Of a stretch of 22,928 bases of DNA, positions 8,608 to 17,100 are shown piece by piece (within the stretch, counting starts at the first letter, position 1; each line of letters begins with the position of its first letter). The notes beneath the pieces were generated by a model. That model had not been told where the DNA came from. It saw nothing but the letters and a program-made list of their open reading frames with translations, and searched no databases. Origin of the DNA: an uncultured Oscillibacter sp. (GTDB taxonomy: Bacteria > Bacillota > Clostridia > Oscillospirales > Oscillospiraceae); contig CAMHBH010000014.1 of assembly GCA_946183175.1 (NCBI GenBank), positions 1-22,928 on the forward strand, read 5' to 3'. A program made the translations under genes and the position numbers.

Positions 8608-8636
8608 AAATTAGCAGATATGCCAGCGAATGTCAA
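8608..8636 (-). promoter_or_regulatory. Sigma-70-type promoter of the ferritin-like gene
   Basis: On the minus strand a perfect TTGACA (8636-8631), a 17-base spacer and TAATTT (8613-8608) precede the ATG at 8560 by about 48 bases. The surrounding region is AT-rich against a GC-rich background, as expected for a promoter. No clear Fur or PerR box was recognised. Confidence 0.7.
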
Positions 8637-8690
8637 TAAATAATTCACCCGTTTTCTCAATTTTCTTTATAGTTTTGTGAAAATATAAAG

Positions 8691-9076
8691 GTAACTATTC
8701 AGTCAGGGCAGGGAAAAGGAGGCCGTAAGCGTTGCCCCGGAAGGCATCCTTGAAAAACGGGCGCAACCATTACACCGTCTGAAAAACAGCCGGTAAACCC
8801 GAGAAGATATTTTTGATGGAATCCAGGATTCCAGCCTGCTTTCGTTTGGCAGTTTCGATAACTGTTATAATTTTGCAATACATATCCAGGCCGCTTGGCT
8901 TTCGGAAGCCACCGGCCATTTTTTGTCGGTTTTTCGCTTTGCGCAAATCCCTCTCGCTCATGCTGTCATCGAACGGAACATCAAAGCGACGGAGAAATAA
9001 AGCTGGTTGCCGCTGTACTTATCCAGGCAATTCAGCAGAGCGCCTGACGGCTTCTCTGCCTCCCCCGCGCGGCGGG
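8691..9076 (-). mobile_element. Remnant of an IS66-family insertion sequence (right end)
   Basis: The fragment contains the last part of an IS66-type transposase. About 79 bases beyond its stop codon comes GTAACTATTCAGTCAGGG at 8691, which reads into the element. IS66-family ends characteristically start GTAA, so 8691 is taken as the right terminus. The upstream part of the element, including any accessory tnpA/tnpB genes and the other end, is missing. Homology fades near 9076, where a copy of the CCTCCCCCG palindrome sits. The element is dead. Confidence 0.6.
8770..9060 (-). pseudogene. IS66-family transposase, C-terminal remnant with frameshift
   Basis: Two frames join into one recognisable C-terminus. 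The first reads LLNCLDKYSGNQLYF. After a one-base loss near 8993-8996 the second continues LRRFDVPFDDSMSERDLR and then RQKMAGGFR. The pattern FxVPFDxxxxERDxR followed by QKxxGGFR is the hallmark of the IS66 TnpC C-terminus. Only about 95 residues remain of a protein normally above 400, and the first frame is cut off at the palindrome near 9058. The stop is TAA at 8770-8772. Confidence 0.7.
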
Positions 9077-9080
9077 TGAG
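9058..9080. repeat. Degenerate copy of the CCTCCCCCG palindrome
   Basis: GCCTCCCCCGC is followed after a short loop by GCGGGTGAG, an imperfect complement. The left arm is identical to that of the repeat at 6904. It marks the upstream limit of recognisable IS66 homology. Confidence 0.4.
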
Positions 9081-9117
9081 AACGCGACATTGCCAACACA
9101 TACGTTGATGTTTTCAG

Positions 9118-9140
9118 GCGAAAAGGGCTTGCCTTTTCGC
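9118..9140 (+). other. Hairpin in the leader of the YitT-like gene
   Basis: GCGAAAAGG (9118-9126) and CCTTTTCGC (9132-9140) pair perfectly around a five-base loop, 56 bases upstream of the TTG start. No T-tract follows, so it is not an ordinary terminator. It may be a leader structure or a protein-binding palindrome. No convincing promoter was found between the IS66 remnant and this gene. Confidence 0.35.
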
Positions 9141-9180
9141 GCCGAAAGACGTATCATCAGGGCACCGCAACGCCCCGAAA

Positions 9181-9188
9181 AAAGGAGG
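9181..9188 (+). promoter_or_regulatory. Shine-Dalgarno site that fixes the TTG start of the YitT-like gene
   Basis: AAAGGAGG lies seven bases before the TTG at 9196. No ATG or GTG in frame nearby has such a site, and the frame gives the expected hydrophilic N-terminus followed by the first membrane helix. Confidence 0.8.
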
Positions 9189-9195
9189 TATTTTC

Positions 9196-10077
9196 TTGCT
9201 CTACAATTCCCTGCATAATAAATGGCTCCGTCTGCTGACGGCTGTCGCCGGTACGCTCATCATGTGTCTGGCACAAAATCTGTTCATCGTCCCGCTCCGC
9301 CTCTATACGGGCGGCCTCATGGGCTACTGCCAATTCTTCCGTACACTCTTACAGGATTTCGCGGGCCTCTCGTTCGGTTCCACCGACATCGCCGGGATTC
9401 TCTACTTCCTGCTCAATATCCCGATTCTCATGCTCTCGCTGCGCTATCTGGGCCGCTCCCTGACCTTCCGGACGATGGTCTGTGTGGCGAGTTATACGCT
9501 TATCTACAGCGCGCTCCCCACCCGCGCCCCCATCGTCGACGACTATCTGACAAGTTGCCTTCTCGGCGGCATTCTCAACGGAATCGGCTCCGGGCTTGTC
9601 CTGACGTGCGGGGGAAGTACGGGAGGCCTCGACATCCTGGGCCTGATTCTCAGCAAGCGCGGCAGTACGTTCACCGTGGGCCGCTTCTCCGTCGCCTTCA
9701 ACGGCATTCTCTACGGAATCTGTCTGCTGTTGTTCGTGCCGGAAGTCGCGATTTACTCCGTAATCTACAACTTTACATCCAACATGGTTCTCGACCGCGT
9801 ACACCAGCAGAATGTCAACATGCAGGCGCTGATTTTCACGAAGGAGGACGAAGAGAAGTTAGGCGGCTTCATCATGGAGAATCTCCACAGGGGCGTGACG
9901 TACTGGCAGGGCACGGGGGCCTATACCGGGAGCGCGATTCACGTACTCTGCGTAAGCCTGTCGAAGTACGAGATAGAGGAGCTTCTGCACGCCGTACAAG
10001 AAATCGACCCCCACGCGTTCATCACAGTGCAGAAGGGCGTACAGATTTACGGCAACTACCACCGGAAAGTAGAGTAG
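9196..10077 (+). CDS. YitT family membrane protein (DUF2179 C-terminal domain)
   Basis: The protein has 293 residues, the usual family length. An N-terminal membrane part has five or six hydrophobic helices between about residues 10 and 190. It contains the family signature LTCGGSTGGLDILGLIL and the N-terminal LFIVPLRLYTGG. A soluble C-terminal DUF2179 domain (about 225-290) carries GVTYWQGTGAYTG and ends in a compact alpha/beta fold. YitT/YqfU-type proteins are integral membrane proteins of unknown transport function, common in Firmicutes. The start is TTG with AAAGGAGG seven bases upstream. The gene converges on the BREX operon: its TAG stop is seven bases from the stop of the zinc-ribbon gene. 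It appears unrelated to that operon. Confidence 0.9.
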   Translation: MLYNSLHNKWLRLLTAVAGTLIMCLAQNLFIVPLRLYTGGLMGYCQFFRTLLQDFAGLSFGSTDIAGILYFLLNIPILMLSLRYLGRSLTFRTMVCVASYTLIYSALPTRAPIVDDYLTSCLLGGILNGIGSGLVLTCGGSTGGLDILGLILSKRGSTFTVGRFSVAFNGILYGICLLLFVPEVAIYSVIYNFTSNMVLDRVHQQNVNMQALIFTKEDEEKLGGFIMENLHRGVTYWQGTGAYTGSAIHVLCVSLSKYEIEELLHAVQEIDPHAFITVQKGVQIYGNYHRKVE

Positions 10078-10084
10078 CGCGGGC

Positions 10085-10297
10085 CTACTCGAACAGCTTA
10101 CAGCCCTCCGCCTTAAATTCGGCGATTTTGTCCAGAATGTCCCGCGGGGACACTTCCAGGTAATCCGCCAGACAATCCAGGCAGTAGTAGTGCCGGACAT
10201 TCTCCCCGAGGAGTTTCAGATTGATACCAATCTCGTCTTTGGAAAGATTCGCCTTCCCGCACGACACGCACGGCGCGTTTCCTTGTTTCCGTTTCAT
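10085..10297 (-). CDS. Small zinc-ribbon-like protein, last gene of the BREX operon
   Basis: This 70-residue protein has two CxxC pairs (CVSC at 10-13 and CLDC at 39-42), the pattern of a four-cysteine zinc ribbon. They are followed by a predicted helix (DYLEVSPRDILDKIAEFK) and the end GCKLFE. The start is chosen because ATG at 10297 overlaps the brxL stop as ATGA, which points to translational coupling. The same frame is open far upstream but only across brxL in a meaningless register. From memory, similar small proteins occur in Firmicutes without assigned function. The coupling suggests its product is needed with BrxL, for example as a DNA- or protein-binding adaptor. That role is inference. 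Confidence 0.8.
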   Translation of the reverse strand: MKRKQGNAPCVSCGKANLSKDEIGINLKLLGENVRHYYCLDCLADYLEVSPRDILDKIAEFKAEGCKLFE

Positions 10298-11757
10298 AGT
10301 TCCGTCACGTCGAAGTCGGGCACGGTCTGCCCGGCGTATTTCTCGTCGGCGTAGCCCATCTGCATACGGATAATGCTCCGCATGTCCATGGCGGGCTTGA
10401 GGCAGTAGCGCCGGAAGTCCCGCGCGGAGATGTCCCGCGCGGCGCGCGCGTGCGGGAAGAGCAGTTTCAGCCACGCCGTGGCGATACGCTTTACGGCTTC
10501 CGTGTCGCGGGTGTCCGCGCCGCGCGGCAGTACGATTCTCTCGTCCACGATGGCCCTGTAGGCGGGGTCTTCCCGGAGTTCGTGGAGAATCGCGGCGAAG
10601 TATTCGGAATTGAGCGCCCAGCCGCACACTTTCAAATCGTCGGTCATGCGCGGGATGTCCCAGCCCTTGATGAACCCGTGCACGCGGTCGAGAAATTGCG
10701 GCTGGTGAAAGGGCCGGGGGAGTTCGGCAAACATATTCTGGTATTCGTTCATCGCCTCCGACTTGATGTTCCCCAGAAACACGATTCCGGCGTCTACGTT
10801 GACCTCGTGGTTGTCGGGGGCGCGGTACTTCCCGTTCTCCATGATGGCCTGCAAGGCCGACTGAATCTCGGTATCCCGCATGTACTCCGCCTCCCGGATT
10901 TCGTCGAGCGCGACGTAGTCGCGGAGGGCTACCACGCCGTCCTTGCGCTTCCCGATGTCGTAAATCAGCTTGGCACGGGTGACTTTCCCCGAAACAAGCC
11001 AGCCGTAGCGGCTGATTTGCCCGAACAGGTACGATTTCCCCGTGCCCGCCGGGGCTAACTCCATTAAATTGAGCCGCTTTTCCACGAAGGGCAGCAGCCG
11101 CTGTAGCACCGCGAATTTCTGTGTTGTGCTTGTGTAGCCCGCGGCGTTGTAGTCCACGGCCCCGAGAATCATGTCGACCCACTCCGCGAGGGAAAAGTCC
11201 TCCCGCGCGTACTTGTACTCGTCCAGATCCACGGCGTAGGGGCAAAAGTCCTGAAAGCCGAGCAGTTTGATTTTCCCGGGTTCTTTCGCCGACGCCGGGA
11301 ACTGGTAGCCCAACTCCACAATGCCCCAGTTTTCCTCCGCCTTCAGGAGCGCGTCACTGCAACCCTCCCACACGTCGAACGGAATCACGGTTTCCTTGTA
11401 CCCCAGGCCGAAGTCGGGGAGTTCAAACGATACGGCCTGTGTGCGGATGTCGATGTTGACCGAGACTTTCGCGAGAAACTTCACGGTCTCCTGACAGGTC
11501 ACAATGCGGTTTTGGATACTCTTCCAGTCTTTTTTGCCGGGGATGAACTCCCGGATAAAGGCGGTCGTCCGCTCAACGTCTACCGTCCCGTCCTCGTCCT
11601 GAAAGCGTTTGAGAACCCAGTCGCGCATAAAGGACGGCAGTTTGAACGCGGAAATAAAATTGTTTCGCTTCAAGTCCTTGTAGACGACCATTTCGTCGAA
11701 AGCGTCCCGGAAACGCCCTAAAAAGTCCTCATTCTGCGCCGGGGTGATACTGTCCAT
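10294..11757 (-). CDS. brxL: BREX protein BrxL (AAA+ ATPase, no Lon protease domain visible)
   Basis: This 487-residue protein has a P-loop APAGTGKS at 235-242 and a Walker B stretch VALRDYVALDEI at 276-287. The conserved N-terminal style (KDLKRNNF, LPSFMRDWVLKRF, IRTQAVSFELPDFGLG) is that of BrxL. BrxL proteins form ring-shaped, DNA-binding ATPases of the BREX defence machinery. Many are about 670-700 residues, with a C-terminal Lon-like domain; here the protein ends shortly after the AAA+ region and no Ser/Lys protease motif is seen. It starts at ATG with GGGAGG upstream, 16 bases after the pglZ stop. Its TGA overlaps the next gene's ATG. Family assignment is firm. Whether the short form is normal for type 4 is uncertain. 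Confidence 0.85.
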   Translation of the reverse strand: MDSITPAQNEDFLGRFRDAFDEMVVYKDLKRNNFISAFKLPSFMRDWVLKRFQDEDGTVDVERTTAFIREFIPGKKDWKSIQNRIVTCQETVKFLAKVSVNIDIRTQAVSFELPDFGLGYKETVIPFDVWEGCSDALLKAEENWGIVELGYQFPASAKEPGKIKLLGFQDFCPYAVDLDEYKYAREDFSLAEWVDMILGAVDYNAAGYTSTTQKFAVLQRLLPFVEKRLNLMELAPAGTGKSYLFGQISRYGWLVSGKVTRAKLIYDIGKRKDGVVALRDYVALDEIREAEYMRDTEIQSALQAIMENGKYRAPDNHEVNVDAGIVFLGNIKSEAMNEYQNMFAELPRPFHQPQFLDRVHGFIKGWDIPRMTDDLKVCGWALNSEYFAAILHELREDPAYRAIVDERIVLPRGADTRDTEAVKRIATAWLKLLFPHARAARDISARDFRRYCLKPAMDMRSIIRMQMGYADEKYAGQTVPDFDVTEL

Positions 11758-11773
11758 CTTGTCGCCTCCCTGT

Positions 11774-14116
11774 TCAAAGCTCTAACACGTCCCGCGCGAT
11801 ATTCTTCTGTACCCGGAAGGAAAGCCCGGCCTGTACGCGCGCGTCGCCGTCGTAGATGTCGGCGCTGTAGTCGCGGGTGCGCCTCATGTCGGGCATGGTG
11901 AACCGGACGTGCTTCCGGTCTTCCTCGAAAACGCCCTCGTAAAAGCGCTCGTTGACCAGCATTCGTGGCTTTGTCATCGGAACGCTGGAATAGAGCACAA
12001 TGGCGGCGTCTTCCTTGCGGCGCAGTTCGATTACCGGGTCGACAAAGCGTAGAACGCCTTCTTCCGTCTTTTGGGAAATCACAATCACGGGCACGAGCGT
12101 CTCTTCCAGGGAGGCCCCGCCGTGTACCTCTACGTTCGCCTTGCGCCCCCCGCGAAAGCGTTCGTAGTTGGCGAGTACGGCGAAGCCGTTCTCCCACGCG
12201 GCGAACGGGATACGCGGGTCTGTCCCGGCCTGGCAACAGCGCCCGCTGTGTTCCGCCTTCTCGTCGAGTTGAATCGGGGCCCCGCTCTCGCGCTCGTAAA
12301 TCACCGCGAGGCGGCTGGCCCCGTGGTCGGCCACTACGGCGGCGCGCCGGAATGTCTCCCGTTGCAGGCCCGTCCGGATGGACTGCAAGTGCCTGTCGAT
12401 AATCTCCAGCTCCCGGAAGAGGTGTACGGGCTCTTTGCGCTTCTGGTAGTCGATAACCCGGCTGTGGTGCTTCAACTCGTCGAGTTCCTTGATATCACAC
12501 GGCGGCCCGGGGAAGGCGTCCACGAACTCCTTATTGTTGACCGTAATCGACGGGAGCTCGCAGTGCCCCACGGAGATTTCCGCCGTCAGGCCGTACTCGT
12601 CGCATTTCGCCTGGATATAGGAAAGGTATTCCACGCCCAGGGCGTCAAAAAAGAAAAGCCGGGTATCCTGTTTCGGAATCCGCGCGACTAACGCGCTCCG
12701 CGTCGGGAGTTTGTTGTAGGGCCTCTCGCCCGCGACGCCCTCCACCCACGACAGGAAATCCGGGTCAATGCGGTTGCGCAGTTTTTGCAGTTTGTAGCGC
12801 TGGAAATAGGAAGTCAGCCTCTCGCGGAGCGCGGCGTCTTTGCCCGATACTTTCATGTTGGCGTCGGTGAAAGCGAAAGTTCGCAGGTACAGCGCGATTT
12901 CCGGGAAGGTTCGTTTCGTCAACTCCGACAGTTCCGCGTCGGAGTAGTCGTACCTGTGCAGACAGCGCACGAACTCTAATTCTTCCTGTTCGGTGGCGTC
13001 CGTCAGGTAGTACGGCGTATTTTTCCCGTGTGCGCCGATTGCGAGTTCCTCGCAGTACGCGCCGACGAGCGCGGGATTGGGCGGCAGTTCCCGCAGGATA
13101 CGCTTCCTTTCGGCGTAGCACCGGGCGAACGTGTCGGAATGGCAGTCCATGTTCAGAATATCCATGTAGAGGCGTTTCCGGAAGTCCTCGACGGACGCGC
13201 TGTCCTCCACCGCCGCCGACAGGTAGCGGTTCCCCCTGACGCCTACGACTTTCATCGACAGCCAGAGAAGCCATTGCCGTTGCGCGTCTCCCGACCCGAA
13301 CACGTCGCCCAGACAGGCCGGCAGGCGCTCCGCCTCCTCAAATTCGCCGCTGGCCCATTCGGCGAACGACCGCCGCCCGGACAGAAGCGCGGTCAGTCTG
13401 GCCCATTGCGCCTCGTCGCCGTAGTCCTCCCGGGCGCGGACGGCTAAATCAGGAAACGCTTTCGCCAGAGAGGCGTACACGCCCTCGGACGCCCGGACAG
13501 AATAGAGCGAGTCGCGGAACGGCACCATCGACGTAAACGGGGACAGCACGACGATTTCCCGGTGTTTCCTCACGTCGGAATCCGTGATATCTTCCAGCCG
13601 CTGAAAGAAGGCGCGCATATTCGGGAGGGCGTCGGGGACCGCAAGCGGTTCTCCGGCCCGGGCAATCCGGACGCGCGGCAGCGGGGATTCCTCCCCGGAC
13701 AGCAACAGGAATTGTCTGTCAAGCCGGATATCGCGTCGCGCGTTCAGGTAGCGCTCGACGAACTCCCGCATATGTTCCAGCAATATGACGGCGTGGCCGC
13801 GCACGGGCATTTGGAAAAGCTCCCCCATGAGTTCGTCAATGTACGGGGCACCGCGGAGTAGCGCGGCCTGGGAAAGCCCCGTCAGTACGAAACTCCCGGC
13901 ACCGCGCACGATTGAGAGAATTTCGTCGAAACGCGGCAGGCCGTTTTCCAGACAGTGTCCGGCGACGGATACGCGCTCTTTGCCCGCTAGACGGTTCAAA
14001 ATCTCGTGATAGGCGTCGTAAGTGGGCACATTGACTAACAGGGCGTGTCCGGCGTCCTCGTGGCCGCAGTAGGCTTGTATTTTTTCCAGACAGTCCAGTA
14101 CATTACCGCTTTGCAT
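11774..14116 (-). CDS. pglZ: BREX protein PglZ (alkaline phosphatase-superfamily, type 4)
   Basis: This 780-residue protein carries the PglZ metal-site landmarks in its C-terminal half. LFFFDALGVEYL holds Asp491, the position of the usual DG(M/L) motif. VVADHGASRLAV holds Asp597-His598, the ADHG motif of alkaline phosphatase-like enzymes. The N-terminal half (about 1-400) is helical and typical of the BREX version; it includes FVLTGLSQAALLRG. PglZ is the signature gene of all BREX systems and is thought to act with BrxC in the defence complex. The ATG at 14116 has GAGAGGGGG ahead of it, 12 bases after the brxC stop. brxL follows after 16 bases, so the genes are co-transcribed. Confidence 0.88.
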   Translation of the reverse strand: MQSGNVLDCLEKIQAYCGHEDAGHALLVNVPTYDAYHEILNRLAGKERVSVAGHCLENGLPRFDEILSIVRGAGSFVLTGLSQAALLRGAPYIDELMGELFQMPVRGHAVILLEHMREFVERYLNARRDIRLDRQFLLLSGEESPLPRVRIARAGEPLAVPDALPNMRAFFQRLEDITDSDVRKHREIVVLSPFTSMVPFRDSLYSVRASEGVYASLAKAFPDLAVRAREDYGDEAQWARLTALLSGRRSFAEWASGEFEEAERLPACLGDVFGSGDAQRQWLLWLSMKVVGVRGNRYLSAAVEDSASVEDFRKRLYMDILNMDCHSDTFARCYAERKRILRELPPNPALVGAYCEELAIGAHGKNTPYYLTDATEQEELEFVRCLHRYDYSDAELSELTKRTFPEIALYLRTFAFTDANMKVSGKDAALRERLTSYFQRYKLQKLRNRIDPDFLSWVEGVAGERPYNKLPTRSALVARIPKQDTRLFFFDALGVEYLSYIQAKCDEYGLTAEISVGHCELPSITVNNKEFVDAFPGPPCDIKELDELKHHSRVIDYQKRKEPVHLFRELEIIDRHLQSIRTGLQRETFRRAAVVADHGASRLAVIYERESGAPIQLDEKAEHSGRCCQAGTDPRIPFAAWENGFAVLANYERFRGGRKANVEVHGGASLEETLVPVIVISQKTEEGVLRFVDPVIELRRKEDAAIVLYSSVPMTKPRMLVNERFYEGVFEEDRKHVRFTMPDMRRTRDYSADIYDGDARVQAGLSFRVQKNIARDVLEL

Positions 14117-14128
14117 ACGCGCCCCCTC

Positions 14129-17100
14129 TCACGCTGTCCCTTTCAGAATCTGCATTCCGAAATCGGCGTCGTCCTGAATCTTGCCGCGCAGGTATACCCG
14201 CAACTGTTCCGCGTTCATGCCGTTGATAATCTCCATCGCCCGGTCACAGCCCGAAAGTTTGTACTCCTTATCGGCCAGCCGCCGGAGTTCGTTCCGCACG
14301 GCGGAATTGTCCAGCCAGTCGTAGGGCCGCTCCGTCAGATTGTGGAGCAATTCGCCGCGCGTCTTGCGCAGGTCGCGCAGGAGTACGGCGTAGTCGCCTA
14401 TCACGCGCTCCCGGAAACACGCGTCCCGCGCGCCCTCGTCCGACAGGCGGTTGTAGAAGGTCGCGTTTTCCAGGTACTCCATTGCCCGTTTCGCCGCCGA
14501 ATCCTCCGGCTTCGCGCTCATCACGACGCGGAATATCTCCCGCGCCTCCCCGCGCTCGGCGTCGGCGAACATGCACAACAGCGGCGTCTCGTACCTGTCC
14601 GACCAGTCTACGGGGTCTTTCGTCCCGGTCTTCTCCCGCCACAAGTCCCGCAACTTCTTCGCCCAGCGCTTCGTCTTGTACTCCGCCACCGCGTTTTCGA
14701 CATCGTTGTAGTACGCGCTTCGGGGCTTCGTGAACTGTCCCTTGGGCAGGTCGTGGTAAATCTCCGAAATTTCCTCCGGTTCCAGTCCGCTCAGAAAGGC
14801 GTCGGCGGCGCGCGTGAAGTAGGATACCTGATTCTGATAGAACCGCTCAAAATTCTCCCGCTGTGTCAGGAGGAGGTTGTAGAACGTCGTTTTGTTCTGT
14901 TCTTGAATGCCGTTGCCCTGTTTGATATAGAGCAATTGTCGCAGGAACGGCGCGAGGTCGCCCGCCTGACTTTCCACCGCTTCGCAGGAAATCCGGACGT
15001 TGTTCGTCTTCGCGTTCCAGGCGTTGACGACTTCCGCCAGCGTCGGGAACGCGCCGAGGGTCTTGCAACTCTCGTCGACGATGTGGTATTCCAGTATCAC
15101 GTCGTCTATCTTCTCGTTGGCCGTGGCGATATTCCACACCCAGTTCGCGTCCCCGGCGCTGAAACGCCTCCGCACCTGTTCGAGATACGCGCCGTTGTCG
15201 TTGATTCTCTCCGCCAGCGCGGGAAGCTCTCCGTTGCGGTACGCGGCCAGATACGCCAGCATGCCCTCCTGACACTTTTCAGAAGTCGCGAGGCGTTCCA
15301 AATCCCGCGCCAGCGCCGGGTTTTCCGACGCCCGTTTCCCGATTCGCTCCGCCAGTTCGCTCTCCGACGACACCGCGCTGTTGGCCGTATTGGCGATTCC
15401 CATGTAATCGTCGAGCGTCTGCCGCACGAGTTCCACGGAACTTTCCAGCGTCTCCCGGTCAAGCGTATACGTCACGCACCACAGCGGGAACGAAAAGCCC
15501 TTCATCCTGACGCGAATCTGGTCGCGGACGCCCTCCACACTCACGCACTGCGCGCTTGGAATCCGGAACACCCCCGCCGAACATTTCAGGAACGCCCGCA
15601 TATCCGCGCTCATGGCCCGGATGTACTCCGGGCGGTACTTCTTGCCCGGGTTCAACCGTTCGGCGATTGCCCCCGCAATCGCGAACTTCATCTTTTCCAC
15701 GGTCATGGGCTGACTGTTCAGGCCGTCGCTCCAGAAGTATTCCTCGCGCACGTACTCTTTGAGCGTAAAGCCCAGCACCAGCGCCGTAATGCCGGAGGGC
15801 ATAAAGCCGAACGGCGGCTTTTCCATCTCTTCCAGAATCTCCATGACGCTGACTTGTCCCGTGGCGCTGTCGAACCCCCGCTGTACAAGCTCGTCCACGC
15901 GCTTCTTGATACGCACTATCGGCAGACTTTGCTTCGACGGGTCTTTCCAGTAATCTTCGACATTCCACGCGCCTTTGAGCGCGCTTTCCACGCTCTGATT
16001 CTTATTCGGGTTCCTGTACGCGCCTCTGGTCTCCTGCTTGATTCCGCACTCCGCGCCCGCCGCCGGCTGATAGGCCCCGTAGAGCGTACTGTTCAGCGGA
16101 TAATGTTCCAGGCCGTAGGGGTAGCGCTGGTAGTCCGTCTCCCGGAGGGCGTCGAACAGGTCTTCCAGATTGGCCATACGCTCCCCGCCCTTGCGGGAGG
16201 CGTCGTAGAGCATGAACGCGCCGCTCCCGATTTTGCTCCGCCAAGCCGAGAGTACCGACATGGCCTGCTTTTGGAAATTTTCCGCCTGCGTTTTGTTCTT
16301 CTGCGCGTGGTAAAGGCTGTAGGCCATATTGTCGACGTACTGCTCGTAGAGGTCGCTTCCCATGGGCGTCAGGGTTTCGACAAACAAGAGGGAATTACCG
16401 GACTGGTTGACAGTCTGTAGAATCTTCTGCCGCGCCTGTTGTGCCTCGACATCCGTCATGGCAAACGTGAACAGTACGGAAAAGCGCTCCGGCGGGGTCT
16501 CCTGCCCCATGCGCTTTGCCGCCACCGTAAAGCGGTCGTAGCTCGTCGCGTCTGTGAGGAATCGCTGTTTCAGCGCGGGAGGCAGTGTCAGGGCGTCCAT
16601 GAGCGCGCCCGTGACAATCAGGCCCTGTGTGGTCGTCGACTTCCTGACTTGTTCACGGTATATTTCTATATCGTCGGGGAGGATAACCACAGTGTATTCC
16701 GTTTTACCGCCGCTTAACGCCCGCTTGAACAGAATTTTCTTATCCGCCAATCCCTTGGCAATGGCACTCGCTTTCCCCTTCTGCCAGTCCGTTCCGTCAA
16801 ATGCCAAATCGAGATTCTCATCAGTCGGTATCAGCAATTGCGGCCCTTTCGTTGAGGCGGCGTTGGGACTTTTGGAAATTGCCTCCAGAAGAAGCACGGT
16901 TTTGAATACGCGCCGCTCGTCCGGCGTCAGTTTATCGCCCTCCAGCCGGTTATAGCATTCCAAAACGCCGCGCACTTCGTCCTGTAATCCGGCGCGGCCC
17001 TTGCCGTAGAAGAAATCCCAGAGCAGGTCGACGGTCAGCAGATTCGGGTCGTCCATAGCGCCGTATTCGCTGATGAACCACTTGAAGCCCTTCGCGTCGG

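Noticed and set aside
10072..10090. Short inverted repeat GAGTAG...CTACTC between the convergent yitT-like and zinc-ribbon genes
   Set aside because: Only six-base arms that include both stop codons, with no T-tract; it may be chance.
10298..11245. N-terminal extension of the zinc-ribbon gene across brxL
   Set aside because: The extension is an out-of-register reading of brxL and is Arg/Gly-rich. The ATGA start at 10297 is far better supported.
14045..16420. A 791-codon open frame on the plus strand opposite brxC
   Set aside because: It lies wholly antisense to brxC and the start of pglZ, has no ribosome site, and its translation is Arg/Val/His-rich low-quality protein. Such long antisense frames are expected in GC-rich genes with strong third-position bias.
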